From UBA11855 sp964591705 (GTDB lineage Archaea; Thermoproteota; Bathyarchaeia; Bathyarchaeales; Bathycorpusculaceae): a stretch of 64,000 nt of DNA. The DNA lies in contig CAZQCX010000002.1 of the NCBI GenBank assembly GCA_964591705.1, positions 1 through 64,000 on the forward strand. Reading direction: 5' to 3'. The translations under genes were made by a program, and so were the position numbers. Positions 1-7,950 of this stretch are shown piece after piece. Every line of letters starts with the position of its first letter. The stretch's first letter is position 1. The notes below the pieces were generated by a model. That model searched no databases and was not told where the DNA came from. It saw nothing but the letters and a program-made list of their open reading frames with translations.

Positions 1-646
1 AGTACCCATAGAAGGCTTCAACGTCGCCAACTGAAGTTCCTGAATAGTACGCGTTCAAGTATTGCTGTGCAATGGTTCGAGCTTGCTCCACAGTCACAGT
101 AGCAGGCACAGAGACAGCTCCCGTCAGCCAGCCCATCATCCTACCATGCATACCGTATTTTGTGTTCCACATCATGTTCGGACCCATCTCGGCTGAAACA
201 GCCCCAGTGTATTTGTCAACTATCAACTCAAACGCTCCTTTTCCAGTATCTTTCTCCTCGACCTGGACATAGAAGTTCAGGGCGTATTCCTCAACTTCCG
301 ACACTGCAAGGTTTGTGTTGCCAATGGATGCCACGTAGTTCTGCGCGATAGTGACTGCACCATTGATGCCCAGCGGGGTTGCTGTTGCGGGGTTAGCATA
401 AGCTGGTGCGCCGTAATCTACCCTAAGACCTCCGCAGCCTCTTCCTCTACCCATCATTCCGCCATAGTAACCTCCATAAGTCGTTGCTCCACTAGAAATG
501 TTCGTGTATGTCCCTGCGGTTTCCGACGTCCACGGCGACTGCGCATAGTATCTGGACCTTCCCATGTATGCAAAGACTGAAGAAATGGACAACGCGATGG
601 CTGTGGTCGCCAAGATTGCGATTGCCATTATTTTCAGGGTTTTCAT
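1..646 (-). CDS. Secreted PepSY-like protein, Met/Gly-rich (3' end outside window)
   Basis: The frame is open from the ATG at 646 to the window edge (215 codons), so the C-terminus is missing. Residues 5-26 form a hydrophobic signal peptide or N-terminal anchor, so the protein should be exported. A Gly/Met/Arg-rich stretch with GGMMGRGRGCGG follows. Then come two repeats of PepSY type: a helix (AVTIAQNYV, later VTVEQARTIAQQYL) and, after the first, strands ending in a VDKYTG-type turn. PepSY-like domains are usually extracytoplasmic regulatory or inhibitory modules. The Met-rich segments suggest soft-metal contact, which is inference. It is divergent from the winged-helix gene at 799 and the two may share a promoter region. 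Confidence 0.7.
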   Translation of the reverse strand, partial: MKTLKIMAIAILATTAIALSISSVFAYMGRSRYYAQSPWTSETAGTYTNISSGATTYGGYYGGMMGRGRGCGGLRVDYGAPAYANPATATPLGINGAVTIAQNYVASIGNTNLAVSEVEEYALNFYVQVEEKDTGKGAFELIVDKYTGAVSAEMGPNMMWNTKYGMHGRMMGWLTGAVSVPATVTVEQARTIAQQYLNAYYSGTSVGDVEAFYGY

Positions 647-696
647 TCGATTCACCTCTATAAGCATGCTAGCCTGCGGATCGTTTAGAGGTTGGC

Positions 697-744
697 TGAA
701 ACAGAAGTGAAACGATTTGCTGAAACTACTCTGACCGTTGAAAC
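697..744. promoter_or_regulatory. Four TGAAAC repeats in a divergent promoter region
   Basis: The hexamer TGAAAC occurs at 697-702, 708-713, 721-726 and 739-744, all in the same orientation. The starts are 11, 13 and 18 bases apart. The cluster lies between the PepSY-like gene and the winged-helix gene. Clustered same-strand repeats next to a DNA-binding protein gene are often its own binding sites. That link is inference. Confidence 0.35.
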
Positions 745-766
745 AAACTCGCGATGCAGCGAGCAA

Positions 767-775
767 CATTTAATT
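767..775 (+). promoter_or_regulatory. TATA box for the winged-helix gene
   Basis: CATTTAATT lies about 26-30 bases before the ATG at 799. This is the normal archaeal TATA-to-start spacing, so the mRNA would be nearly leaderless. It is the reason for preferring the ATG at 799 over the one at 754. Confidence 0.45.
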
Positions 776-798
776 TGCTGCTCAGGGCATACCTAATT

Positions 799-1427
799 AT
801 GGAAAGACTGAAGGTTTTCCTTCTCATTTTGACAATAGCCATAGGTGTTCTCCTGATCCTCGTTGTCGCAAGCTGGTATCTGGCTACTACGTCTCAATCC
901 TACTATCAGTCAAGCTGGATGAGTCAAATGTGGGGAGGCATGATGGGGGGAGGAATGATGGGAAACGGTTCCGCTATGGGTCCAGTAACCTACAGCGCCC
1001 CTACTTGTGGCTGGTTCCTGTTGGGTTGATTGCTGTAGTGATCTTTGCCGTCCTAGGGGTTTCTTTCTACTTGGTTTTCCCAGAGATCAAGTCTTCGAAG
1101 AGCACGTGTGCACTATTAAGAACTGAACAAGGTCAGACAGTCACTACCTCAACCCATACCGGTAGCAATGCAATGGCTGATCTAGGCTCAATCGCCTGCG
1201 AGGTCCTGTTGAAGACTATGACTTCTGAAGAGCAGAAAGTCCTGAATGTTCTGCGTACACACAATGGAAAATACCTGCAGAAATATATTGCAAAGGAAGC
1301 AGACCTCAGCAGGCTCAAGACGCATCGAATCATAGCTCGCTTCGCTCAGCGTGGGATCGCAAAAGCCAAACAATTTGGAAACACAAACGAAATATCGCTC
1401 TCAGAGTGGGTCGTTGATAAGCATTAA
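799..1427 (+). pseudogene. Membrane-anchored winged-helix regulator, frame broken once
   Basis: The first frame (from ATG 799) gives a TM helix (residues about 7-28) and a Met/Gly-rich loop with MMGGGMMG, then stops at 1029. The overlapping -1 frame continues to 1427 with a second TM helix (LWLVPVGLIAVVIFAVLG), a linker and a C-terminal winged helix of MarR type (TSEEQKVLNVLR... LSRLKTHRII). Adding one C to the C4 run at 998-1001 joins the two as SAPYLWLV and gives a smooth protein of about 210 residues. The architecture is a two-TM sensor with a cytoplasmic DNA-binding domain. The break may be a sequencing error, real decay or programmed slippage. A G6 run at 945-950 is a second possible site. 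Confidence 0.65.
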
Positions 1428-1829
1428 CTATCGTGCCAGCATCCTCATCCTTCGCAATCTCGAACTTCACCGCTTGATCCTCCAGAACGTGCACAACGCC
1501 AAAACCTCCCTCACCCATAGTGAAACCCGTTGAACTGGAAAGCAACTTTGCGCCCAAAGGCGTCAACTGGTAATACTTCACAACCCCTTCAACAAGCATG
1601 GTCAAGGCACCCGCCCTAACCGCATGGTCCTTCCATAGGAAACCAAGCTTTTGGACCACCCAACAACCTTCGCGGCATCGCCAGCCGTGCAGTCAGGCGT
1701 GCCCAAAGCACGAAGAACCTGCAAGCCGCGCTGCGAGAATGCTGAGTTCAATTTTCCCATTGAACCGTTGAACTGCCTCATGGCAAACATGTTCAACTGT
1801 TCGATGGCGCCCAGCCAAAATATCGTCAC
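1330..1829 (-). pseudogene. HTH/winged-helix regulator with a -1 frame break
   Basis: The frame from ATG 1829 to about 1602 encodes an N-terminal region and a helix-turn-helix (RGLQVLRALG, then AAKVVGWSKSLVSY). The sequence then continues in another frame as AGALTMLVEGVVKYYQLTPLGAKLL, a typical winged-helix wing and C-terminal strand. One added base in the GGG run near 1617 joins them. The tail overlaps the end of the converging gene at 1427, so the true C-terminus is uncertain. A TATA-like ATTTATACC at about 1895-1903 lies upstream, between tRNA-Asn and this gene. The family is an ArsR/MarR-like small regulator, and its target is unknown. Confidence 0.55.
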
Positions 1830-1916
1830 CCCAGGTCCTCAAAAAATTGAAGAAAACCCTCGGGAAAAAAGAAAAAGGGAAAAATGAAGTGCGGTATAAA
1901 TGTTCCCCGTGGGGAG

Positions 1917-2023
1917 CGCCGCCGAAAGGACTTGAACCTTTGACCGACTGGTTTCTGTCTGTTTCCCCCATGGGGGGCGGTTGGTTAACAGCCAGCCGCT
2001 CTACCGAGCTGAGCTACGGCGGC
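1917..2023 (-). tRNA. tRNA-Asn (GTT) with a 33-nt intron
   Basis: The acceptor stem is GCCGCCG (2023-2017) paired with CGGCGGC (1924-1918). The D stem is GCTC/GAGC, the anticodon stem GCTGG/CCAGT, and the T arm AAAGG-TTCAAGT-CCTTT. The anticodon GTT is at 1989-1987. The intron lies between positions 37 and 38 (about 1985-1953), the canonical archaeal site, and contains a CCCCC-ATG-GGGGG type hairpin. CCA is not encoded, and the discriminator is G at 1917. T-rich sequence follows the 3' end. Confidence 0.93.
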
Positions 2024-2058
2024 ACATCGAAACGCTAACCACTCTCAGTTCAACAAAC

Positions 2059-2069
2059 CTATTTAAGTT
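2059..2069 (-). promoter_or_regulatory. TATA box of tRNA-Asn
   Basis: On the minus strand AAACTTAAATAGG gives a BRE-like AAACT followed by TTAAATA. It is centred about 41 bases before the tRNA 5' end, so transcription would start about 15 bases upstream of the mature tRNA. Confidence 0.5.
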
Positions 2070-2400
2070 TAGTCTTCACCCCTCCCAGCACCACAAGGGC
2101 ATTCTTATCTAGCCTGAAAACCTGTCTGAGCAACCTTGCACAAGAAGCAGCCTAAAACTGCTGTGTTGAACAACTGGGCTTAGAAGCTATAATCGGTGGT
2201 ATTTCATGAATTAGGCTTAAATCTTTCTCTTTTTCAGACAGAAACCAACCCTTAAAATTGTCCTTTTCGTAAAATTAACCTATTTCTCGCCAAATTCGGT
2301 AATCAAACAGGCAGTTATTCAACACAGCACCTAAAACAAAAAGTTTATCAAGGATCACCGCAATTGTAGTCGGAACGCACGTTGAGAAGGGAAGACTCAA
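2070..2400. other. Intergenic region before the por operon
   Basis: I see no gene here. A weak TATA-like element (GTTTATC, 2343-2349) could serve porC, which starts at 2401. The 13-mer at 2235-2247 is an inverted copy of the 3' splice region of the tRNA-Asn intron. Confidence 0.4.
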
Positions 2401-2961
2401 GTGAAGATTATAGAGTTTAGGTGGCATGGCAGAGGAGGACAGGGCGCATGGACGGCGAGTGAGCTTCTTGCACGCGCCGCACTCGTAGAAGACAAATACA
2501 TCCAGTCTTTTCCAGAATTCGGACCTGAAAGAATGGGGGCGCCGGTAACAGCCTACACACGCATAAGCACCGAACCAATTCGCATTCATTGCGGAATCTA
2601 CAACCCAGATGTTGTTGTGGTTTTGGACTCCACACTGCTTAAAACCGTGCCAGTCGCCGCTGGAATAAGCCGCGAAGATGACATAGTAATAGTCAACTCC
2701 AAAAAGCCTCCAGCCAAAATCCGAGAAGAACTCAAGCTGGAAAAAGGCAGAGTCTGGACAGTCCCTGCCACGGAGATAGCCGTCAAAACTTTAGGTTCAC
2801 CGATTACAAACACAGCAATGCTCGGAGCGGTTGCACGAGCCACAAATGTGGTCACCATGGAAAGCATCGACAAAACCGTGAGAGAACGCTTCAAAGCGGA
2901 CCTCGGTGAAAAGAACATGGCCGTGATAAAGACAGCCTTTGAGGAGGCAAATCAAGAATGA
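2401..2961 (+). CDS. porC: 2-oxoacid:ferredoxin oxidoreductase, gamma subunit
   Basis: This is the gamma subunit of the cytoplasmic complex that oxidatively decarboxylates pyruvate (or a related 2-oxoacid) to acetyl-CoA, reducing ferredoxin, or runs in reverse. The 186 residues match the family length. The N-terminal GRGGQGAWTASELLA (about 11-25) is the family's nucleotide-loop-like signature, and FPEFGPERMGAPV follows. It starts with GTG and overlaps porD by 4 bases. It is the first gene of porC-D-A-B, the usual archaeal order. Pyruvate is the likeliest substrate, but a 2-ketoisovalerate enzyme cannot be excluded. Confidence 0.9.
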   Translation: MKIIEFRWHGRGGQGAWTASELLARAALVEDKYIQSFPEFGPERMGAPVTAYTRISTEPIRIHCGIYNPDVVVVLDSTLLKTVPVAAGISREDDIVIVNSKKPPAKIREELKLEKGRVWTVPATEIAVKTLGSPITNTAMLGAVARATNVVTMESIDKTVRERFKADLGEKNMAVIKTAFEEANQE

Positions 2962-3239
2962 GCCGGGAAAAAACATGGAAAGAAATATCGCCAGCAGGTG
3001 TATGCTCAAAATCAAGCGCGAGCTTCCTGACTGGAGACTGGAAAACATTCACTCCCGTGAGAGACCCAGAAAAATGCACGCTTTGCCTGCTATGTGCTAT
3101 GTTCTGCCCAGACGGAGCAATTCTCTGGCAACCCAAAACAGGAAATATCAAATTTGACCTGCATTTCTGCAAAGGCTGCGGGATATGTGCAAACGAATGC
3201 CCCACCAAAGCCATAAAGATGACACTTGAGGAGGAGTAG
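2958..3239 (+). CDS. porD: 2-oxoacid:ferredoxin oxidoreductase, delta (ferredoxin) subunit
   Basis: This 93-residue subunit carries two [4Fe-4S] clusters. The first binding set is C40, C43, C46 and C50 (CTLCLLCAMFCP). The second is C71, C74, C77 and C81 (CKGCGICANECP). It passes electrons from the TPP-bound intermediate in the alpha/beta subunits to free ferredoxin. It overlaps porC by 4 bases and lies 8 bases before porA, so the genes are co-transcribed. Confidence 0.92.
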   Translation: MSREKTWKEISPAGVCSKSSASFLTGDWKTFTPVRDPEKCTLCLLCAMFCPDGAILWQPKTGNIKFDLHFCKGCGICANECPTKAIKMTLEEE

Positions 3240-3247
3240 AGAAAAAA

Positions 3248-4483
3248 ATGCCAGTCAAAGCTATTAAACAAGTAAAAATGGCTATGAGCGGGGACGAATC
3301 TGTCGCATACGCGGCTAAACAATCAGACGTTGACGTAGTGGCCGCTTACCCCATAACGCCCCAGACGATAATCGTTGAGAGATTCAGCGATTACGTGGCC
3401 AATGGCGAAGTACAGACCGAATTCGTCTGCACCGAATCCGAGCACAGTGCCCTAACTGCATGCCTAACTGCCTCAGTCACAGGAGCAAGAACTTTCACCG
3501 CAAGCGCCTCCGCAGGACTAGCATTGATGCATGAAATGCTTTTTGTCACAAGTGGCTGCAGAGCTCCGGTTGTAATGGCAATCGCCAACAGGGCATTGTC
3601 TGCCCCATTAAACATTCACGGCGACCAGTCAGATACCATGGCCGAGCGGGACAGCGGTTGGATTCAGCTCTATGTGGAAAACGCTCAGGAAGCATACGAC
3701 TCAGTGATACAAGCATTCAAAATAGGAGAAAACACGAACATACTGTTGCCCGTAATCGTCGGGCTGGACGGTTTCACTCTTAGCCACACACTCGAAAACG
3801 TGAGAGCTCTTCCAGACGATGCAGTTTTGAATTTCATTGGAACGCGGCAATTGCCAAATATCCAGACGCATGATGGAAAAACAGCACCCTTCAAACTTGA
3901 CCCAGATAACCCAATGACAATGGGCCCCATTGTCTTGCCAAACTACTATTTCGAATTCAAACGACAGCAAGAAGAAGCCATGAAAAACGCGCTCGCCTGG
4001 ATACAACAAGTCAACAAAGAATATGCAGAACTAAGCGGAAGAAGCTACGGAAACGGTCTCATTGATACATACAACCTTGAAGACGCCGAAATCGCAGCTG
4101 TGTGCTTAGGATCAACAGCGGGCACAATGAGAACCATAGTGGACCAAGTGAGAAAAGAAGGAGTCAAGGCTGGGCTTTTACGCCTTCGCACTTACAGACC
4201 CTTCCCTGCTGAAGAGATCCGAAAAGCACTCCAAAATGTGAAAGCAGTCGCAGTCATGGACAAAAGCTTGAGCTTTGGCGGAAACGGCGGCGCAGTTTTC
4301 CACGAAATCCGGCATGCACTCTATGACGCAAAATCACATCCGTACATAGTGAACTACATTTACGGCTTGGGCGGAAGAGACACACACCCGCAGGACCTGA
4401 AAAGAATCTACGGAGACCTGCAAGAAATACTGCAGATCAAGAAGGTTCAGAATCAAATACAATATTTGGGATTAAGAGAGTAA
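3248..4483 (+). CDS. porA: 2-oxoacid:ferredoxin oxidoreductase, alpha subunit
   Basis: The 411 residues are the usual length for a separate alpha chain. The N-terminal part holds the pyrimidine-binding TPP domain with YPITPQTIIVE (about 36-46) and the ESEHSAL segment. The C-terminal part (LRTYRPFPAEEI, then VAVMDKSLSFGGNGG) is the transketolase-like domain. It forms the active site together with PorB. It lies 6 bases before porB. Confidence 0.92.
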   Translation: MPVKAIKQVKMAMSGDESVAYAAKQSDVDVVAAYPITPQTIIVERFSDYVANGEVQTEFVCTESEHSALTACLTASVTGARTFTASASAGLALMHEMLFVTSGCRAPVVMAIANRALSAPLNIHGDQSDTMAERDSGWIQLYVENAQEAYDSVIQAFKIGENTNILLPVIVGLDGFTLSHTLENVRALPDDAVLNFIGTRQLPNIQTHDGKTAPFKLDPDNPMTMGPIVLPNYYFEFKRQQEEAMKNALAWIQQVNKEYAELSGRSYGNGLIDTYNLEDAEIAAVCLGSTAGTMRTIVDQVRKEGVKAGLLRLRTYRPFPAEEIRKALQNVKAVAVMDKSLSFGGNGGAVFHEIRHALYDAKSHPYIVNYIYGLGGRDTHPQDLKRIYGDLQEILQIKKVQNQIQYLGLRE

Positions 4484-4489
4484 GGAGAA

Positions 4490-5458
4490 ATGAAAATGAC
4501 TGAAGAATGGAAATTCACAACAAAAGACATCGCTGAAAAACCAGACCTATTCCTCTCAGGACATCGCGCATGCTCAGGCTGCGCACCCGCAACCGTTCTC
4601 AGGCTGATAATGAAAGCCACACGAGGACCAACAATAGTAACCCAAGCCACAGGATGCATGTTCGTGGTCTCAGCAATCTACCCCTACACATCCTGGGCCA
4701 CACCATGGCTTCACACCGCATTCGAAACCGCTGCCGCAAACGCCGCAGGCATCGAAGCAGCCCTGAAGGCAATGAAGAAAAAAGGAAGACTGAAACAAGA
4801 GACCGTAGACGTTATCGCGCTTGCAGGAGACGGCGGCACCTGCGACATAGGTTTCCAAGCGCTGTCAGGAGCAGTTGAACGAGGACACGATTTCCTCTTC
4901 GTACTGTACGACAATGAGGCTTACATGAATACTGGAATTCAAAGAAGCGGAAGTACACCACGCGGCGCAGCGACAACCACGACGCCAGCGGGCACGGCAA
5001 TACCTGGGAAACTGGAACCCAAGAAACCTATTACAGAGATTATGGTGGCGCACGAAATGCCTTACGTAGCCACTTCTTCACTGTACTACTGGCGTGATTT
5101 ACTCATAAAAGTTAGAAAAGGCTTGGAGGTAAATGGACCAGCTTTCCTACACATACTTGCTCCCTGTTGCAGAGGATGGAGAAGCGACCCAGCAAAATCA
5201 ATAGAATACTCAAAACTTGCAGTCGAGTCCTGCGTCTTCCCCCTATGGGAATCGGTGAACGGCAAACGAACCCTGTCAACACCAAGCAAACTAATTGCTC
5301 TTGCACCGAAGAAGAAGAGACCTGTCACAGACTACCTGAAAGGGCAAGGTCGATTCAGACACCTTTTCGCTCCCGAAAACGCCAAGCTAGTCGATGAAAT
5401 GCAGCGCCTGACAGACGAACGGTGGGAACAGCTTCTCAAGAAGTGCGAACCGACATAG
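4490..5458 (+). CDS. porB: 2-oxoacid:ferredoxin oxidoreductase, beta subunit (TPP-binding)
   Basis: This is the catalytic TPP-binding subunit, 322 residues. The TPP/Mg motif starts at GDGGT (113-117) and ends at N142 in LYDNEAYMNTGIQ. C28 and C31 (CSGC), C56 (TGC) and the CC pair in ILAPCCRGW can bind the proximal [4Fe-4S] cluster. It is the last gene of the operon and is followed by a T6 run. Confidence 0.93.
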   Translation: MKMTEEWKFTTKDIAEKPDLFLSGHRACSGCAPATVLRLIMKATRGPTIVTQATGCMFVVSAIYPYTSWATPWLHTAFETAAANAAGIEAALKAMKKKGRLKQETVDVIALAGDGGTCDIGFQALSGAVERGHDFLFVLYDNEAYMNTGIQRSGSTPRGAATTTTPAGTAIPGKLEPKKPITEIMVAHEMPYVATSSLYYWRDLLIKVRKGLEVNGPAFLHILAPCCRGWRSDPAKSIEYSKLAVESCVFPLWESVNGKRTLSTPSKLIALAPKKKRPVTDYLKGQGRFRHLFAPENAKLVDEMQRLTDERWEQLLKKCEPT

Positions 5459-5479
5459 CAGGACCTAGTAGAGACAGCT

Positions 5480-5487
5480 CTTTTTTC
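5480..5487 (+). terminator. T-run terminator after porB
   Basis: CTTTTTTC, 22 bases after the porB stop. Oligo-T runs on the coding strand are the typical archaeal termination signal. Confidence 0.4.
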
Positions 5488-5768
5488 TCATTCGTCACCT
5501 GACTTAGGTCTTCGATTTCGCAAAAGATCACAGTCGTGAAAACGGAGCCATCAACGAAACGAATTCCATGTTTTCCCATAATGTTCCAATTGAGAATGAC
5601 TGAGTACAAGATTGCCAGAGTTCACTATTCCACGTGCGAAATCATCCAAACAGCGATCCTCCCATCATCACCCCCTAACAAGTTCGGGTCAAGACTTATG
5701 TGGACCCACTGTTCGTCTTAGTCAGGGAAGAAGACGAAGTGCCAGATGCAACTGCAGAACACCCAAGA
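5488..5768. other. Intergenic region between porB and the YgbA_NO gene
   Basis: No convincing gene is visible. The frame of the downstream gene stays open upstream to a stop near 5671, and a GTG at 5700 could extend it. The extension shows no family similarity that I recognise. Confidence 0.3.
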
Positions 5769-6098
5769 ATGAACCGCGAGAAAAAAACCGTTGGCGCCAT
5801 GGTGCGATTGTATTGCAAGAAGAAACACGGAAACAAAAATGGACTATGTCCCGACTGCACAGAATTCCTTGCCTATGCCATGATGCGCCTTGACAAATGC
5901 CCTTTCCAAGAAAAAAAGAGCACCTGCGGAAAATGCACGATACACTGCTACCGCCCTGACATGCGAGAAAAAGCGAAAAACATAATGCGCTACTCAGGAC
6001 CACGAATGATGCTTCACAACCCAAGATTAGCGCTGCATCACGTATGGGATGAAAGGATAAAACCGCCAACACTCGGCAAAGAAACTGCCAGTAGCTAA
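5769..6098 (+). CDS. Nitrous-oxide-stimulated promoter (YgbA_NO) family protein
   Basis: The 109-residue product matches the YgbA_NO family: MNREKKTVGAMVRLYC at the start, CPDC, then CPF...TCGKCTIHCY, and a C-terminal RYSGPRM. The conserved cysteines suggest metal or Fe-S binding. Bacterial members are expressed under nitrosative stress, and the role in archaea is unknown. The ATG at 5769 is chosen because homologues begin there; a GTG at 5700 would add 23 residues. It stands alone between the por operon and a converging VOC gene. Confidence 0.75.
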   Translation: MNREKKTVGAMVRLYCKKKHGNKNGLCPDCTEFLAYAMMRLDKCPFQEKKSTCGKCTIHCYRPDMREKAKNIMRYSGPRMMLHNPRLALHHVWDERIKPPTLGKETASS

Positions 6099-6194
6099 CT
6101 TCGAGCTTAGGTTACCACAAGGCTTCAAATAGACCAGGGCTGTACCCAAAAGCAAACTCCAAGGTTATCATGCTGACGCCTTGCTGTCAGTAAG

Positions 6195-6584
6195 CTATTT
6201 TCTTTCAATAAGCTCAACGAGTGTTCCATCTGGATCCTCTACGAAAGCAATCAAAGGTCCAGTTGGGCTAAGCCTGAATGGTTCATCAGTTACGGTGACC
6301 TCTGAGTCTCGCATCACTGCCATGGTTTTTTCCATATCGTTGGTTTCGAACGCGAGATGATCAAAAAGGCGGTCCTCGTAGTCGGGCTGGAGAAACTGCT
6401 TCTGGTTTCTGTAGAGGGTCAATTCAAGGGTTGCACCTTTGGCACTTGGATCACGAAGAAAAGCTATCTCAGCATTGTTCGCTGAGATTTCTCGCCTCAC
6501 AACAAGCTGCAGTCCTAAGAGTCTCGTGTAAAAGTTGATTGACCGTTCCATATTGCTTACCCGGATGCTGGCATGTGCAAACAA
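6195..6584 (-). CDS. VOC (glyoxalase/bleomycin-resistance) family protein
   Basis: The 129 residues form two beta-alpha-beta-beta-beta modules typical of glyoxalase I-like proteins. The first is HASIRVSNMERSINFYTRLLG and the second FDHLAFETNDMEKTMAVMRD. Possible metal ligands are H4, E54 (LELT), H76 and the final E in DGTLVELIE. It resembles lactoylglutathione-lyase-like proteins, but archaea generally lack glutathione, so the substrate is open. It stands alone. Confidence 0.82.
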   Translation of the reverse strand: MFAHASIRVSNMERSINFYTRLLGLQLVVRREISANNAEIAFLRDPSAKGATLELTLYRNQKQFLQPDYEDRLFDHLAFETNDMEKTMAVMRDSEVTVTDEPFRLSPTGPLIAFVEDPDGTLVELIERK

Positions 6585-6698
6585 ACGCTTTCAGCTCCCC
6601 GGCTATGTCATGACTCGCTGGATGGTAAATACTTTGGCTTCCGCTTATCCTTCAATAGATGGAAATGGCATTTGACCGCCGATTCACAAGGCATCAAA

Positions 6699-6992
6699 TT
6701 ACTTGTTTGTGATTTCATTTATCTGCTGCTCCATTATGTGACCACGGCAGTAAACCAAAGCTTCTTTGACCCCTAATACTTTCTGGACAACGCCTCGTAT
6801 GTCAGCAGCAAGTTTGAATGCTATCGGGCAGAAAGGGCTTGTCGGGACAAACTCAACCTTCACTACTCCAGGCTCCTCTTCTTTCACGTTTGCAATCATC
6901 CGCATCTCAGCAAAGCTCAGCCCTGTTTCAGGATCCAAGACTTTTCCCACTTCATCTCTGACTCTGGCTTCAAGCGCATTCAAGAAACTCAT
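6699..6992 (-). CDS. MIP18/DUF59 family Fe-S assembly protein (SufT-like)
   Basis: This 97-residue protein is of the DUF59/MIP18 fold. It has an N-terminal helix (VRDEVGKVLDPETGLSFAEM), a strand pair with VKVEFVPTSPFCPIAF, and the conserved Cys in SPFCP. Relatives (SufT, PaaD, MIP18) help deliver Fe-S clusters to target proteins. An archaeal TATA box lies about 48 bases upstream. Confidence 0.8.
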   Translation of the reverse strand: MSFLNALEARVRDEVGKVLDPETGLSFAEMRMIANVKEEEPGVVKVEFVPTSPFCPIAFKLAADIRGVVQKVLGVKEALVYCRGHIMEQQINEITNK

Positions 6993-7036
6993 CTTCGGTT
7001 TGCTTTTCAGAAATTATCAGACTATCATATGCTATA

Positions 7037-7046
7037 CATATAAATT
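7037..7046 (-). promoter_or_regulatory. TATA box of the DUF59 gene
   Basis: AATTTATATG on the minus strand, about 48 bases before the ATG at 6992. This predicts an mRNA leader of about 20 bases. Confidence 0.45.
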
Positions 7047-7408
7047 GTTGTGCACGAGCCCCGCCCACAAGTCTCCATTATTAGAAGATGGCTTTCTGAG
7101 CATGGATGAGCATGCCTACCGACAGTTAACCAGAAGTAGCCCAAATGCAAAAAGATGCCCCCCATGCTCCCGAGCCTACCTTCCTCGGAAACGCTGAGAG
7201 GAGTACTCACGACAGTGTGATTCTGGAAATCCATAATCGTTGGGTCAAACATGCTTAACTACGATTGGGAAAAGACTGAATTCTCAGAGCTCTCTATGCA
7301 CGCTTTTCGATTGGTCCGGTGTCGAAGGGTCTCAGAAATACGAAGCGACACATCGAGCAAAAAGGTTAACCTTATCAAAGACAAAACGAATTGATATAGT
7401 GATTGATC
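7047..7408. other. Intergenic region with no convincing gene
   Basis: I see no recognisable gene, tRNA or repeat. A minus-strand frame of 75 codons (7025-7252) overlaps the DUF59 promoter and resembles nothing known. Confidence 0.3.
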
Positions 7409-7909
7409 ATGAAAGCCTATATGACTTTGTCCTGCAAAATTGGCGCCTACAGCAAAGTCCTGGACGAACTAATAAAGATGAATCTCTCAAAAAAAGACGT
7501 ATTCCTGCTCTTTGGTCCGGTTGACATACTTGTCCAATTCTGCGGAATGCAAAACCTCGACGAATTCATCACCAAATGGTTCAATCCAATCAGAACATTG
7601 ACTCCTGAAGAGCCAATAATTGACAAAACACAAACCCTCATTGTGATCTCAGAAGGAAAATCATACATAGAAGAACCATATGCCTTCCTATTCCTCAACA
7701 CACCACCCAGAAATCTCGAAGCAGTGCAAGAAACGCTTCAGAAAATACCGCAAGTCTTGTCAGCCGACACAGTATTCGGACCATACGATTTAATATGCGC
7801 AGTAAAAGCAAAAGACAGGCTTGACCTTCAGCGACTTGTCGCTAGAATACAACACGAAGTCCCACACATTCAGAGAACAATCACTGAAATCGTTGCTTCA
7901 CTTTACTGA
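7409..7909 (+). CDS. Lrp/AsnC ligand-binding (RAM) domain protein
   Basis: The protein has about 166 residues and no helix-turn-helix. The C-terminal half (AFLFLNTPPRNLEAVQETLQKIPQVLSADTVFGPYDLICAVKAKD) has the beta-alpha-beta-beta-alpha-beta pattern of the RAM domain that binds amino acids in Lrp-type regulators. The N-terminal half (AYMTLSCKIGAYSKVLDELIKM) looks like a diverged copy, so it may be a tandem RAM protein. It could modulate a separate DNA-binding Lrp protein by mixed assembly, which is inference. The ATG at 7409 is chosen over a TTG at 7403. Confidence 0.75.
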   Translation: MKAYMTLSCKIGAYSKVLDELIKMNLSKKDVFLLFGPVDILVQFCGMQNLDEFITKWFNPIRTLTPEEPIIDKTQTLIVISEGKSYIEEPYAFLFLNTPPRNLEAVQETLQKIPQVLSADTVFGPYDLICAVKAKDRLDLQRLVARIQHEVPHIQRTITEIVASLY

Positions 7910-7950
7910 CAGCCGCAAACCTGCATCTGCCCTATCGAAAGCGTAATTCG

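Noticed and set aside
930..1427. GTG-started gene at 930 as an independent protein
   Set aside because: Its first 25 codons are a shifted reading of the Met/Gly-rich segment; joining to the frame from 799 gives a much better protein.
7025..7252. 75-codon minus-strand frame upstream of the DUF59 gene
   Set aside because: It covers the DUF59 promoter, resembles no family and has an untypical composition rich in Cys/His/Gly.
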